From: VRUE01 sp963704515
GTDB lineage: Bacteria > Actinomycetota > Thermoleophilia > Solirubrobacterales > 70-9
NCBI GenBank assembly: GCA_963704515.1
Contig: OY969913.1
Location: forward strand, 1,178,001-1,242,000
Reading direction: 5' to 3'
Length of the DNA: 64,000 nucleotides
Part shown: piece after piece, positions 8,068-16,193 of the stretch
Position numbering within the stretch: position 1 is the first letter of the stretch
Layout: each line of letters opens with the position of its first letter
Notes under the pieces: model-generated
The model's database searches: none
Told to the model about the DNA's origin: nothing
Seen by the model: only the letters and a program-made list of their open reading frames with translations
Made by a program: the position numbers and the translations under genes

Positions 8068-8957
8068 ATGAAAAGACAATCGTGCCGTATGACAGTGGGA
8101 ATCGTGGTGTTTATTGCGATCTTGGCGGCATTTCCGCTGGAGTCGATGGCGAAGGGTGGCAACTTCGTGATCCAGCCAAGCCGGACGATGGAATTCAGCG
8201 TCAAAGGCTCGAAGGGTTACTTGATCGCCGTGAGTGCCAGTAGTGGCGTGGTGTCCCTCGCCGCCAGCCACCGTAGCTCTTCGGCCACCTATACGACACC
8301 TCGGAAAGGCTCTCCGACGGCGATCGAGGCTCGGTTCGGGAAGCTCGGCAAGGTGTCGATGCGGTTCCGGTCCGACCACGGCCCGCGGTTGGCGCCGCTG
8401 CATGACCGGAGCTGCCACGGGAAGGGTGAATACGTTGATTCGGGGACCTGGGTCGGGAAGGTCGAATTCGTCGGCGAGCAGGGATACACGATGGCGCACG
8501 CGACCCGGGCCAGGGGCAAGATCGTCAGAACCCTGAAGGAGACTTGCAAGCGCGAAGCTGAAGGCGGCTCGGAAGGCGGTGTCCACTTCACGATCCTCGA
8601 GGCCAGCTCTGAAAATGCGGCCACCTTCGTTACGGGCTTTCGGATCGAGTCGCTGGCCCACCGGAACCTGGGCGGCGCGGTATTCGGCGCCTCGGTCGTC
8701 GAGGTCCACGGCCGCAGGCTGTCAGTGGTCCGCTCAATACCGTGAGCGACAAGGTCGATGCCTTCGCCTTGACCGAAGAAGGGGGCACGATCACGTCCGC
8801 GACCATTTCTCCCTCCAGGCCGTTCGAAGGGTCCGCCACGTTCACCCGTACGCGCGGCGAAAAGGGGACCTGGTCCGGTTCGCTGGTCGGCGACTTCCCC
8901 GGCCGCGAAAACGTGACGCTGGCGTCACCCGGCTTCTCCGCGGAAATCTCGAATTGA
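8068..8957 (+). pseudogene. secreted protein, family member C, frameshifted
   Basis: Starts ATGAAAAGACAATCG with a signal peptide (MTVGIVVFIAILAAFPLESMA). The first 223 residues align with members A and B (GSKGYLIAVSAS, AIEARFGKLGKVSMRF, GEQGYT, RARG). The first frame then stops at 8743-8745. The family's C-terminal part (PSRPFEGSATF, GTWSGSLVGDFPG) continues in another frame to 8957, so a single indel lies somewhere around 8690-8740. Either a recent pseudogene or a sequencing indel. Its far 3' end abuts a copied tail of the collagen-like gene. Confidence 0.6.
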
Positions 8958-9037
8958 GCGATAACACGACCGGCAGCACCAAGTTCGCCCAGGCGTTTGC
9001 CGTCTGCGCCAAAGCTGGCAAAGTCAGCGGTCCATAG
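8957..9037 (+). pseudogene. duplicated 3' tail of the collagen-like gene
   Basis: Reads SDNTTGSTKFAQAFAVCAK then AGKVSGP and a stop, nearly identical to the last 26 residues of the protein encoded at 4715-5272. No matching upstream part is present. It is followed by a hairpin related to the one after that gene, so the 3' end was copied or left behind by recombination. Confidence 0.7.
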
Positions 9038-9056
9038 GCGGCTGTTGGCCGTTCGT

Positions 9057-9087
9057 GGGGGAGAGCCGGATGCGCTCGGCCTCCCCC
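9057..9087 (+). terminator. hairpin after the duplicated gene tail
   Basis: GGGGGAGAGCCG pairs with CGGCCTCCCCC (one bulge). It has the same placement and similar sequence as the hairpin at 5283-5313. It would end transcription ahead of the GGDEF-EAL gene. Confidence 0.5.
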
Positions 9088-9179
9088 GCGCCCTCCGATG
9101 TCTCGGAGGGATATTTCGTCTCGCGAATCAGGCCTGCCTCGACCCGGCCGTCGGCCGATCGCGATCCCCGCTCAAGCGT

Positions 9180-9205
9180 GCCTGGCTTCCGCCGATAAGC
9201 CAGGC
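9180..9205 (+). promoter_or_regulatory. 9-bp hairpin touching the GGDEF-EAL start codon
   Basis: GCCTGGCTT (9180-9188) and AAGCCAGGC (9197-9205) form a perfect stem whose 3' base is adjacent to the ATG at 9206. No ribosome-binding site lies between. The hairpin could gate translation, or the true start could be further upstream, in which case the hairpin is coding. Confidence 0.35.
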
Positions 9206-11497
9206 ATGACGCAGTCGTCGGCAGGGAGCTGGCCCGAGAAGCGGGTCACCGAGTTCCTCGACCAGATCTCCGCCGGGGGCGAGGACTACCGGCGGCTGGT
9301 CGAGCGGTTGCCGGCGATCGTCTACGCGTCCGAGCTCGGCGAGCACGGGCGCTGGCGCTACGTCAGCCCCCAGGTCGAGGAAATCCTCGGCTACACGCCC
9401 GAGGAATGGCTGGCCGATCCCGAGCTCTGGGCCAAGCTGCTGCACCCGGACGACCGCGAGCGCGCCCTCGCGCAGGAGACGCGCAAGACGATCGGCAATC
9501 GCAACCCGCCCCCGGTCGACTACCGGATGGTGACCCGCGACGGGCGCACGGTCTGGATTCTCGACGAGGCGGTGCTCGAGCCCGACGAAACCGGGACTCC
9601 CGTATGGCACGGCGTCCTCTACGACATCACCGAGCGCAAGAGCGCCGAGCAGGAGCTGCAGCGCGCCGCGGCGCAGCAGGCAGCGGTGGCCCGGCTTGGT
9701 GGCCGGGCGCTGAAGGACGGCGACCCCGGCCAGCTGATGCTCGAGGCGACCACGCTGATGACCGAGATCGAGGGCGTCGACGCGGCCTGCATCTGGGAGA
9801 TCGGCCGCGACGGTCGCCGGCTCGGCCTGCGCGCCGGGCTGGAGCAGCTGGTGGCCGGCTCCGAGCGCGCCTCGGCGGCCCGCGACTCGCACGCCGGCGC
9901 GGCGCTCGACTCGCGCCTTCACGTGATCGTCGACGACTGGGCGAGCGAGCGGCGCTTCTCGATGCCGCCGGCGCTGCGCGTGATGGGGGTGCGCAGCAGC
10001 CTCGCCGTGGTGATCGACGGCAAGCAGCAGCCCTTCGGCGTGCTCGACGTCCACTCGCTGGAGGCCAACCGCTTCACGCCGCAGGACGTCCACTTCGTCC
10101 AGGCTTCGGCCAACGTGCTCGCCGACGCGATCGAGCGCCACGCCTCCGACCAGGCGCTGCGCCACCGCGTCCTGCACGACCCGCTCACCGGGCTGCCCAA
10201 CCGGCTGAGCTTCATCGACTCGCTCAGCGATGCGCTGCGCCGCAGCACGGTCTCCGGCTCGCCGGTCGGGATCCTCTTCCTCGACCTCGACAACTTCAAG
10301 CTGATCAACGACAGCATGGGCCACCACGCCGGCGACGAGCTGCTGCGCGCGGTCGCCCCGCGCCTGCGCGCCCACCTGCGGCCCGGCGACATCGTCGCTC
10401 GCTTCGGCGGCGACGAGTTCGGCATCCTCGTCGACCGCCTCGCCGACGAGGCCGAGGCGATCGCGATCGCCGACCGGATCGCGTCCGCTTTCGCCGAGCC
10501 CTACCCGATGGGGGGCGTCGACCACTTCGTCAGCGCCAGCATCGGCATCGCCGTCGCCCAGCCGGACGCCCGCGATCCGATCGACGCCGACATGCTGATC
10601 CGCGACGCCGACGCGGCGATGTACCGGGCCAAGGAGCGCGGCCGCGCTCGCTGCGAGCTGTTCGACGCCGAGATGCGAGCCGGGGCGCTGCGCCGCCTCG
10701 AGGTCGAGCGCGAGCTGCGCGGCGCGCTCGAGCGCCGCGAGCTGGAGCTGCACTACCAGCCGCTGGTCGCCATGCGCAGCTGCGAGATCACCGGCTTCGA
10801 GGCGCTGGTTCGCTGGCGCCACCCCCAGCGCGGCCTGCTCGACCCCGGCGACTTCGTCTCGGTCGCCGAGGACAGCGGGCTGATCGAGCCGATCGGTCGC
10901 TGGGCGCTGGAATGCGCCTGCCGGCAGGTCCTCGAGTGGCACCAGCTGCGCCCCGACGAGCGCCCCTTCGACGTCTCGGTCAACCTCTCCGCGCGCCAGG
11001 TGACCCACCGCGAGCTCCCCGCCAACGTCGCCGAGATCCTCGGTGCCAGCGGCCTCGATCCGGTCCACCTGCGGCTCGAGGTCACCGAGAGCGTCCTGGT
11101 CGAGGAGTCGGCGACCGCGGTCGGCACCCTCGAGGCGCTCAGCGAGATCGGCGTCGGCCTGGTGCTCGACGATTTCGGCACCGGCTACTCCTCGCTTGCC
11201 TACCTCAACCGCTTCCCCTTCGACGGGCTGAAGATCGACCGCTCCTTCATCGACGCCCTGGGGGTGGAACAGGAGCGCACGGCGATCGTCGAGGCGATCA
11301 TCGGCATGGCCCGCGCGCTCTCCCTCGACGTGATCGCCGAGGGGGTCGAGAACGAGGCGCAGATGTCGGAGCTGAGCCGGCTCGGCTGCGACCTCGCTCA
11401 GGGCCACCTCTTCTCGCGGGCGCTGCCGCCGGAGCGGATCTCCACCCTGCTCGGCGAAGGCGTCTCGCTCTATTCGGGGATCTCGCCCGGCAGGTAG
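9206..11497 (+). CDS. PAS-GAF-GGDEF-EAL c-di-GMP enzyme
   Basis: A 763-residue soluble signalling protein predicted to make and/or break cyclic di-GMP. Order: PAS about 27-145, GAF about 160-320, diguanylate cyclase about 325-490, EAL phosphodiesterase about 510-760. The cyclase has intact GGDEF (401-405) with an inhibitory RxxD site (RPGD, 392-395) five residues upstream. The EAL domain keeps E532-A-L, the DDFGTGYSSL motif at 655 and EGVE, so both activities may be real. No membrane segment, so the sensed signal is probably intracellular. A fragment of its 5' end is duplicated at 6848. Start uncertain: no ribosome-binding site precedes ATG 9206. Confidence 0.9.
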   Translation: MTQSSAGSWPEKRVTEFLDQISAGGEDYRRLVERLPAIVYASELGEHGRWRYVSPQVEEILGYTPEEWLADPELWAKLLHPDDRERALAQETRKTIGNRNPPPVDYRMVTRDGRTVWILDEAVLEPDETGTPVWHGVLYDITERKSAEQELQRAAAQQAAVARLGGRALKDGDPGQLMLEATTLMTEIEGVDAACIWEIGRDGRRLGLRAGLEQLVAGSERASAARDSHAGAALDSRLHVIVDDWASERRFSMPPALRVMGVRSSLAVVIDGKQQPFGVLDVHSLEANRFTPQDVHFVQASANVLADAIERHASDQALRHRVLHDPLTGLPNRLSFIDSLSDALRRSTVSGSPVGILFLDLDNFKLINDSMGHHAGDELLRAVAPRLRAHLRPGDIVARFGGDEFGILVDRLADEAEAIAIADRIASAFAEPYPMGGVDHFVSASIGIAVAQPDARDPIDADMLIRDADAAMYRAKERGRARCELFDAEMRAGALRRLEVERELRGALERRELELHYQPLVAMRSCEITGFEALVRWRHPQRGLLDPGDFVSVAEDSGLIEPIGRWALECACRQVLEWHQLRPDERPFDVSVNLSARQVTHRELPANVAEILGASGLDPVHLRLEVTESVLVEESATAVGTLEALSEIGVGLVLDDFGTGYSSLAYLNRFPFDGLKIDRSFIDALGVEQERTAIVEAIIGMARALSLDVIAEGVENEAQMSELSRLGCDLAQGHLFSRALPPERISTLLGEGVSLYSGISPGR

Positions 11498-12492
11498 GCG
11501 TCGCTGAGCGCTTCGCCGGGCGCCGGCAGGGCCGAGATCAGCTCTTCGTCGCGCATCCAGCCGATGAATTCGCGCCACTGGCCCGGGTCCATGTAGCCGT
11601 AGGGATGGCCGTGGAGCGCCGGGTCGAGCAGCGGCAGGGTCGCCGCCACCTCGGCCCGGGTCAGTTTCGGTTCGAGGTCCGGGTTCGCTTCCAGCAGCGC
11701 CTTCGTCGTCGCCTTCGGGTTGGCCGCCGCCGCCGCCGTGCCGCGCGCCAGGGCGGCGATGAAGAGCCGGATCGGCTCGGGGTCTTCTTCGAGGCTCTTG
11801 CCGCGGGCGGCGAGGACCAGCTCGTCATAGGTCGGGACGCCGAGCTCGTCGACCGGCGTCACCACCGGTTCCTTGCCGCGCAGGCGCAGGTCGACCCCCT
11901 CGACGTTGAGGAAGCCGCCGAGCATCGCCTGGGCCTTGCCGCCGACGATCGCCGGCAGCAGGCCGAAGCCGACGTTGACCGAGTTGACGTCGGACGGGGT
12001 GAGCTTGGCGCGGGCGAGGATCGTCTTCAGGTAGGCGTTCTGGTAGGGGATGCCGGCGGTGGCGATCGTCTTGCCGCGCAGGTCGGCGACGCCCTTTATC
12101 CCCGACTTCTTCAGCCAGATCATCGAGGTCAGCGGCCGGTTGACCAGGGCGGCGACGGCGCGCACGTCGAGGCCCTGTTCGCGGGCGAGCAGGACTTCCG
12201 GCTCATAGGAGATCGCCAGGTCGGTGCGGCCCGCGGCGAGCAGCTTGATCGGCGCCGACGCGTCGGCCGGCGTGTGGATGCTGACGGTGAGCCCCGCTTC
12301 TTTGAAGTAGCCGAGCTTCTGCGCCATGTAGATCCCGGCGTGGTCGGGGTTGGGGTAGAAGTCGAGCGTCAGGCTGAGCGGCTGCGTTTCGCCGCTGACT
12401 TCCTCGCTCTTCTCGCCGCAGGCGGCGAGCCCGAGGGTCAGCGCGAGCAGGGCCACGGCGAGGGCGAGCGCCGGGATCGGAGAGCGCTTCAT
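11470..12492 (-). CDS. ABC transporter substrate-binding lipoprotein (NMT1/THI5-like)
   Basis: A 340-residue lipoprotein with lipobox LGLAAC after a 20-residue signal. The mature part opens DFYPNPDHAGIYMAQKLGYF, the pattern of the NMT1/THI5 family (ThiY-like pyrimidine-precursor binders, also SsuA-like sulfonate binders). It is the last gene of a three-gene leftward operon (ATPase, permease, this gene), 10 bp after the permease stop. The nearby TSUP exporter and Rrf2 regulator hint at sulfur metabolism, while the sequence itself resembles ThiY, so the substrate is open. Its 3' end overlaps the 3' end of the GGDEF-EAL gene. Confidence 0.8.
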   Translation of the reverse strand: MKRSPIPALALAVALLALTLGLAACGEKSEEVSGETQPLSLTLDFYPNPDHAGIYMAQKLGYFKEAGLTVSIHTPADASAPIKLLAAGRTDLAISYEPEVLLAREQGLDVRAVAALVNRPLTSMIWLKKSGIKGVADLRGKTIATAGIPYQNAYLKTILARAKLTPSDVNSVNVGFGLLPAIVGGKAQAMLGGFLNVEGVDLRLRGKEPVVTPVDELGVPTYDELVLAARGKSLEEDPEPIRLFIAALARGTAAAAANPKATTKALLEANPDLEPKLTRAEVAATLPLLDPALHGHPYGYMDPGQWREFIGWMRDEELISALPAPGEALSDAYLPGEIPE

Positions 12493-12502
12493 CGGGGGAG
12501 TT

Positions 12503-13255
12503 CTATCGCCAAGTGACGATCCGACGCTCGGCGAGGGCAAGCAGGCCGTAGAGGGCGAGAGCGATCGCGGTCAGGACGACGGTCGCGGCGAAGAGCCGGG
12601 CGGTGTGCAGGTTGGCGTTGTCTTCGCGCAGCAGGACGCCCAGTCCCGAGTCCGCTCCGACCCACTCGCCGAAGATTGCCGCGATCGGCGCGATCGTCGC
12701 CGCGATCTTGGCGCCGCTGAAGGCGTAGGGCAGAGCGGTGGGGGCTTCGACCCGGCGCAGCAATTGCCAGCGCGAGGCGTCGAGGCTGCGCATCATCTTG
12801 GTTGCCTCGGGGTCGACCGAGCGCAGGCCATCGGTCGCGTTGACGGCGACCGGGAAGAAGCAGATCAGCGCGACGACCACCAGCTTGGGGCCGATCCCAA
12901 AGCCGAACCAGACGATCAGGATCGGTGCGATCACCGGAATCGGGATCGCCTGCGAGGCGACCATCAGCGGATAGAAGGCTCGCCGCAGCGTTGCCGAGCA
13001 GCGCAGCAGGACGGCGAACCCGGCCCCCGCCGCGACGCCGATCAGGAAGCCGAGGACGATCTCCCGCAGCGTCACCCAGGAGTTTTCGGCCAGCAGCGAG
13101 CGGTTGTCCCAGAGTGCCGAAGCGATTTCCGCCGGCGAGGGAACGAGAAACGATTCGACGCTGAGGGTTTCCGCGAGTAGGCCGCTCGATGCCGCCAGCT
13201 GCCAGGCGCCGGCCAGCGCGGCAATCAGCGCGATCGGCAGCAACCAGCGCCTCAT
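12503..13255 (-). CDS. ABC transporter permease
   Basis: A 250-residue inner-membrane subunit of the same transporter, with about six helices. The cytosolic EAA-like loop DPEATKMMRSLDASRWQLLR (around residue 157) would dock onto the ATPase. BPD_transp_1 family, SsuC/ThiX type. The start ATG overlaps the ATPase stop (ATGA), indicating translational coupling. Confidence 0.85.
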   Translation of the reverse strand: MRRWLLPIALIAALAGAWQLAASSGLLAETLSVESFLVPSPAEIASALWDNRSLLAENSWVTLREIVLGFLIGVAAGAGFAVLLRCSATLRRAFYPLMVASQAIPIPVIAPILIVWFGFGIGPKLVVVALICFFPVAVNATDGLRSVDPEATKMMRSLDASRWQLLRRVEAPTALPYAFSGAKIAATIAPIAAIFGEWVGADSGLGVLLREDNANLHTARLFAATVVLTAIALALYGLLALAERRIVTWR

Positions 13256-14070
13256 CGCGCTCCCTCCCGCAGGGCGTGCATCGCCCGCTCGCGCGCGGCT
13301 ATGAAGGCCGGGTCGGTGACCGCCTCGTCGCGTTCGGCGGCGCGCGGCGCCGGCGCCGCCAGCTCCGCCACCGTTCGCGCCGGCCGCGCCGAGAGCACGA
13401 CGACGCGGTCGCAGAGGTAGAGCGCCTCCTCGATGTCGTGGCTGACGAGGACGGCGGTGCGCGGCTCGGCGCGCAGCGCGCCGGCCAGCCACTGCTGCAT
13501 CTCGGCGCGGGTGATCGCGTCGAGCGAGGCGAACGGCTCGTCCAGGGCGAGCACCGGCTTGCCGGCGATCAGCGTGCGCAGGAAGGCGACCCGCTGGCGC
13601 ATTCCGCCCGAGAGCTCCGCCGGCCGCGCCCGCTCGAACCCGGCGAGGCCGAAGCGCTCGAACAGCTCGCTCGCCTGGCGCCGGGCCGCGGCGCGCCGCA
13701 CGCCGCGGTTGCGCAGCGCCAGGGCCGCGTTGTCGATCGCCGAGAGCCAGGGGAGGAGCAGGTCGCGCTGGGGCATGAAGGCGCAGCGGGAGAGGCGACC
13801 GGCCGCGTCCGCCGCGTCGCCGAGCGCAACCGATCCCCGGCCGGGCTCCTGCAGGCCGGCGATCAGCTCGAGCAGAGTCGACTTGCCGCAGCCCGAGGGG
13901 CCGACCAGGCCGAGCGCGGTATGGGCCGGAACCTCGAGGTCGAGCCGCTCGATCGTGCGCAGCTCGCCGTAGGAGTGGCCCAGGTCGCGGATTGAGACGC
14001 TCGTCCCTGGCTCCTCGACCGAGGCAGGCGATGGGGCCGCGGCGGCGAATTCCTTGGCTTTCGCGGCCAT
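13252..14070 (-). CDS. ABC transporter ATP-binding protein
   Basis: A 272-residue nucleotide-binding subunit, first gene of the operon. Visible motifs: Walker A GPSGCGKST, Q-loop (FMPQRDLLLPW), signature LSGGMRQR, Walker B VLALDEPF and the switch His in SHDIEEAL. The layout matches SsuB/TauB/ThiZ-type importers. The first 20 residues are Ala/Pro-rich and may not be part of the fold. It is divergent from the TSUP gene, with a shared 75-bp control region containing an inverted repeat. Confidence 0.87.
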   Translation of the reverse strand: MAAKAKEFAAAAPSPASVEEPGTSVSIRDLGHSYGELRTIERLDLEVPAHTALGLVGPSGCGKSTLLELIAGLQEPGRGSVALGDAADAAGRLSRCAFMPQRDLLLPWLSAIDNAALALRNRGVRRAAARRQASELFERFGLAGFERARPAELSGGMRQRVAFLRTLIAGKPVLALDEPFASLDAITRAEMQQWLAGALRAEPRTAVLVSHDIEEALYLCDRVVVLSARPARTVAELAAPAPRAAERDEAVTDPAFIAARERAMHALREGAR

Positions 14071-14096
14071 CTTCGGTATCCTGCCGCACTCTCACT

Positions 14097-14115
14097 CCTG
14101 ACCAAAGAGGTCAGG
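14097..14115. promoter_or_regulatory. inverted repeat between divergent transporter genes
   Basis: CCTGACC-AAAGA-GGTCAGG lies in the 75-bp gap between the ABC operon (leftward) and the TSUP gene (rightward), where an operator for both would be expected. The Rrf2 regulator encoded 1 kb to the right is a candidate binder (inference). Confidence 0.45.
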
Positions 14116-14145
14116 AAAGTCGATTAACCCCAGCACGAGCTCATC

Positions 14146-15057
14146 ATGGACCCAGCGATCATCGCCTTCGGGCTAGGCATCGGCGTACTCGTCGGCATGA
14201 CCGGCATGGGCGGCGGCTCGCTGATGACGCCGCTGCTGATCCTGATCTTCGGCATCCAGCCGACCACCGCGATCGGCACCGACATCTTCTACTCGGCGGT
14301 CACCAAGACGGTCGGCGGCTGGCGCCACCTGCGGATGAAGACCGTGAACATGGAGCTCGTCAGGTGGCTCTCGCTGGGTAGCGTGCCGGCAGCGGTGACC
14401 GGTGTCGCGATCGTCTCGGTGCTGCAGACCCACATCGGCGAAGAAAGGCTCAACTCGCTCGTCTACGCGGTGCTCGGCGGCACCCTGCTGATGGTCGGCG
14501 TCGTCACCCTTGCCCGCGCCCTGATCCTGCGCGACCTCGTCCAGGAGCGCGACCGCTTCGAGGTCGAGCGGCGGCACAAGGTGGCGGCGGTCCTGATCGG
14601 GGCGACGACCGGGTTCGTGATCGGCATCACCTCGGCCGGCTCGGGCACGGTGATCGCGATCCTGCTGATCGCCGTCTACCGCCTGGCGCCGAAGAGGGTG
14701 GTCGGCACCGACGTGGTGCACGCCGCGGTCCTGCTCTGGGCCGCGGGGATCGCTCACTGGGTCGGCGGCAACGTCGACTTCACCCTTGCCGGCAACATCC
14801 TGCTCGGCTCGATTCCCGGGGTGGTGATCGGCGCCGCCCTCTCCGGCAAGGCGCCGCAGGGCTTCATCCGCACGGCGCTCGGCGTCGTGCTGGTCGGCTC
14901 GGGAATCGTCACGATTCAGAAGGGCGACCCGACGGTCTGGCCGATCGCCGCGGCGGTTGCGGCCCTCGGCCTCGGCGCGATCCTCGCCGCGCCGCGCGTC
15001 CTGCACCGCCGCCGCGAGCGCGAAGCCGCCGAGCCGGCGCTCGAGACGGCCGGCTGA
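14146..15057 (+). CDS. TSUP (TauE/SafE) membrane exporter
   Basis: A 303-residue membrane protein with about eight helices and the family's Gly-rich opening (GMTGMGGGSLMTPLLIL) repeated in the second half (GITSAGSGTVIAILLI). TSUP proteins export sulfite, sulfonates or other anions. A cytosolic charged loop sits at 125-150. The Rrf2 gene follows 22 bp downstream, probably in the same transcript, suggesting sulfur-responsive control. Exact substrate not readable from sequence. Confidence 0.85.
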   Translation: MDPAIIAFGLGIGVLVGMTGMGGGSLMTPLLILIFGIQPTTAIGTDIFYSAVTKTVGGWRHLRMKTVNMELVRWLSLGSVPAAVTGVAIVSVLQTHIGEERLNSLVYAVLGGTLLMVGVVTLARALILRDLVQERDRFEVERRHKVAAVLIGATTGFVIGITSAGSGTVIAILLIAVYRLAPKRVVGTDVVHAAVLLWAAGIAHWVGGNVDFTLAGNILLGSIPGVVIGAALSGKAPQGFIRTALGVVLVGSGIVTIQKGDPTVWPIAAAVAALGLGAILAAPRVLHRRREREAAEPALETAG

Positions 15058-15079
15058 GGTCCCTGATTAACTCCGTCTG

Positions 15080-15535
15080 ATGCGCGTCTCGGCCAAGGCT
15101 GACTACGCGGTGCGAGCCGCGGCGGAGCTTGCCGCCGCCGACGACGGTCCCGTCAAGGGGGAGAGGCTGGCGGAGGCGCAGGACATTCCCCTGCAGTTCC
15201 TCGAGCACATCCTGCTCGAGCTGAAGCACGCCGGGATCGTGCGAGCGCGGCGCGGCGCCAAGGGCGGCTATTGGCTGGCGCGCCCCGCCGACGAGGTGAC
15301 GATCGCCGACGTGGTGCGTGCGGTGGAGGGCCCGATCGCCCACGTCCAGTCGGCTCCGCCGGAGTCGATCGAGTACCGCGGCAACGCCGAGCACCTGCAG
15401 GAGGTCTGGATCGCGGTGCGCGCCAACCTGCGGGCCGTGGTCGAGCACGTCACCCTGGCCGACCTGATCAGCGGCCAGCTGCCGGCGTCGGTGGAGGCGC
15501 TGGCCGCCTCCCCCGACGCCTGGGCGCCCCGTTAG
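15080..15535 (+). CDS. Rrf2-family regulator without Fe-S cysteines
   Basis: A 151-residue winged-helix repressor with the family opening MRVSAKADYAVRAAAELA, the recognition helix region QFLEHILLELKHAGIV and wing RGAKGGYWLARP. It contains no cysteine at all, so it cannot carry the IscR/NsrR iron-sulfur cluster. This fits the CymR-like branch that controls cysteine and sulfur genes with a protein or metabolite partner. The neighbouring TSUP and ABC genes are its likely targets. Its 3' end overlaps the convergent DUF4389 gene by 4 bp. Confidence 0.85.
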   Translation: MRVSAKADYAVRAAAELAAADDGPVKGERLAEAQDIPLQFLEHILLELKHAGIVRARRGAKGGYWLARPADEVTIADVVRAVEGPIAHVQSAPPESIEYRGNAEHLQEVWIAVRANLRAVVEHVTLADLISGQLPASVEALAASPDAWAPR

Positions 15536-16161
15536 GGCGACAGCTGGAACGGCGGGTACTCGTCGGTCACCAGGCTGAAGGCGTAGCCGACCACGCGGTT
15601 GTGCCAGCGCAGCGTGCCCTCAACGAAGCTGAAGATGCCGCGCGGGTAGCGGCCGGTGAAGAGGATCGCGAACCAGGCCCCGATCACGGCGAAGAAGACG
15701 CCGATGTAGAGGAAGAAGAGGACGATGTAGTGGGGGATGGCGAGCAGCCACTTGACCAGTGGCAACCCGCGCGAGAGCTGCTCGCCGTCGGGGTAGGCGA
15801 AGTCGAGGTGGACCGCCTGCTGCTCGTCGGTCGAGGGGTACTCGTCGTCCATCAGGGCCACGTAGACGCCGATCCGGTTGGCGAGGCGCAGCAGTTCGAT
15901 GTTCCAGTCGAACCACCAGCGCGGGTACTTCTTCTTGATCAGCAGCATCAGCACGATCGGCGCGAAGATCAGGCTCCCCGCCGCGAGCGAGGCGCCCCAG
16001 GTGCTGCCGCCGTACTGCCCGGTGGCGAGCTCGCCGCCCGGCAGCAGCGCGACCAGGATCGCGATCGGGACCACGGTGAAGATCCGGAAGAAGGTCGAGA
16101 CCCGGTTCAGCTCGCGCTCCGGGTAGTCGACCGAGAAGTTGACTGGATAGGACGGTGGCAT
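15532..16161 (-). CDS. DUF4389 membrane protein
   Basis: A 209-residue protein beginning MPPSYPVNFSVDYPERELNR, with four membrane segments (about 24-45, 60-85, 133-160, 165-180) and the family phrases YPRWWFDWNIELLR and TGRYPRGIFSFVEGTLRWHN, matching DUF4389. ATG at 16159-16161 follows AAGGGGAG. Function of the family is unknown; it is common in actinobacteria. Convergent with the Rrf2 gene. Confidence 0.85.
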   Translation of the reverse strand: MPPSYPVNFSVDYPERELNRVSTFFRIFTVVPIAILVALLPGGELATGQYGGSTWGASLAAGSLIFAPIVLMLLIKKKYPRWWFDWNIELLRLANRIGVYVALMDDEYPSTDEQQAVHLDFAYPDGEQLSRGLPLVKWLLAIPHYIVLFFLYIGVFFAVIGAWFAILFTGRYPRGIFSFVEGTLRWHNRVVGYAFSLVTDEYPPFQLSP

Positions 16162-16193
16162 CTCTCCCCTTTCGCAGGTTGTGACGATGACTA

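Noticed and set aside
9180..9205. Riboswitch (c-di-GMP) before the GGDEF-EAL gene
   Set aside because: Only one short stem is present; none of the conserved cores of known c-di-GMP aptamers could be matched.
9128..11578. An 816-codon open frame on the minus strand and a 1036-codon one on the plus strand (to 12516)
   Set aside because: Both lie over the GGDEF-EAL gene; they arise because GC-rich third positions remove stops. Their proteins are low-complexity Arg/Ala/Asp-rich with no domain.
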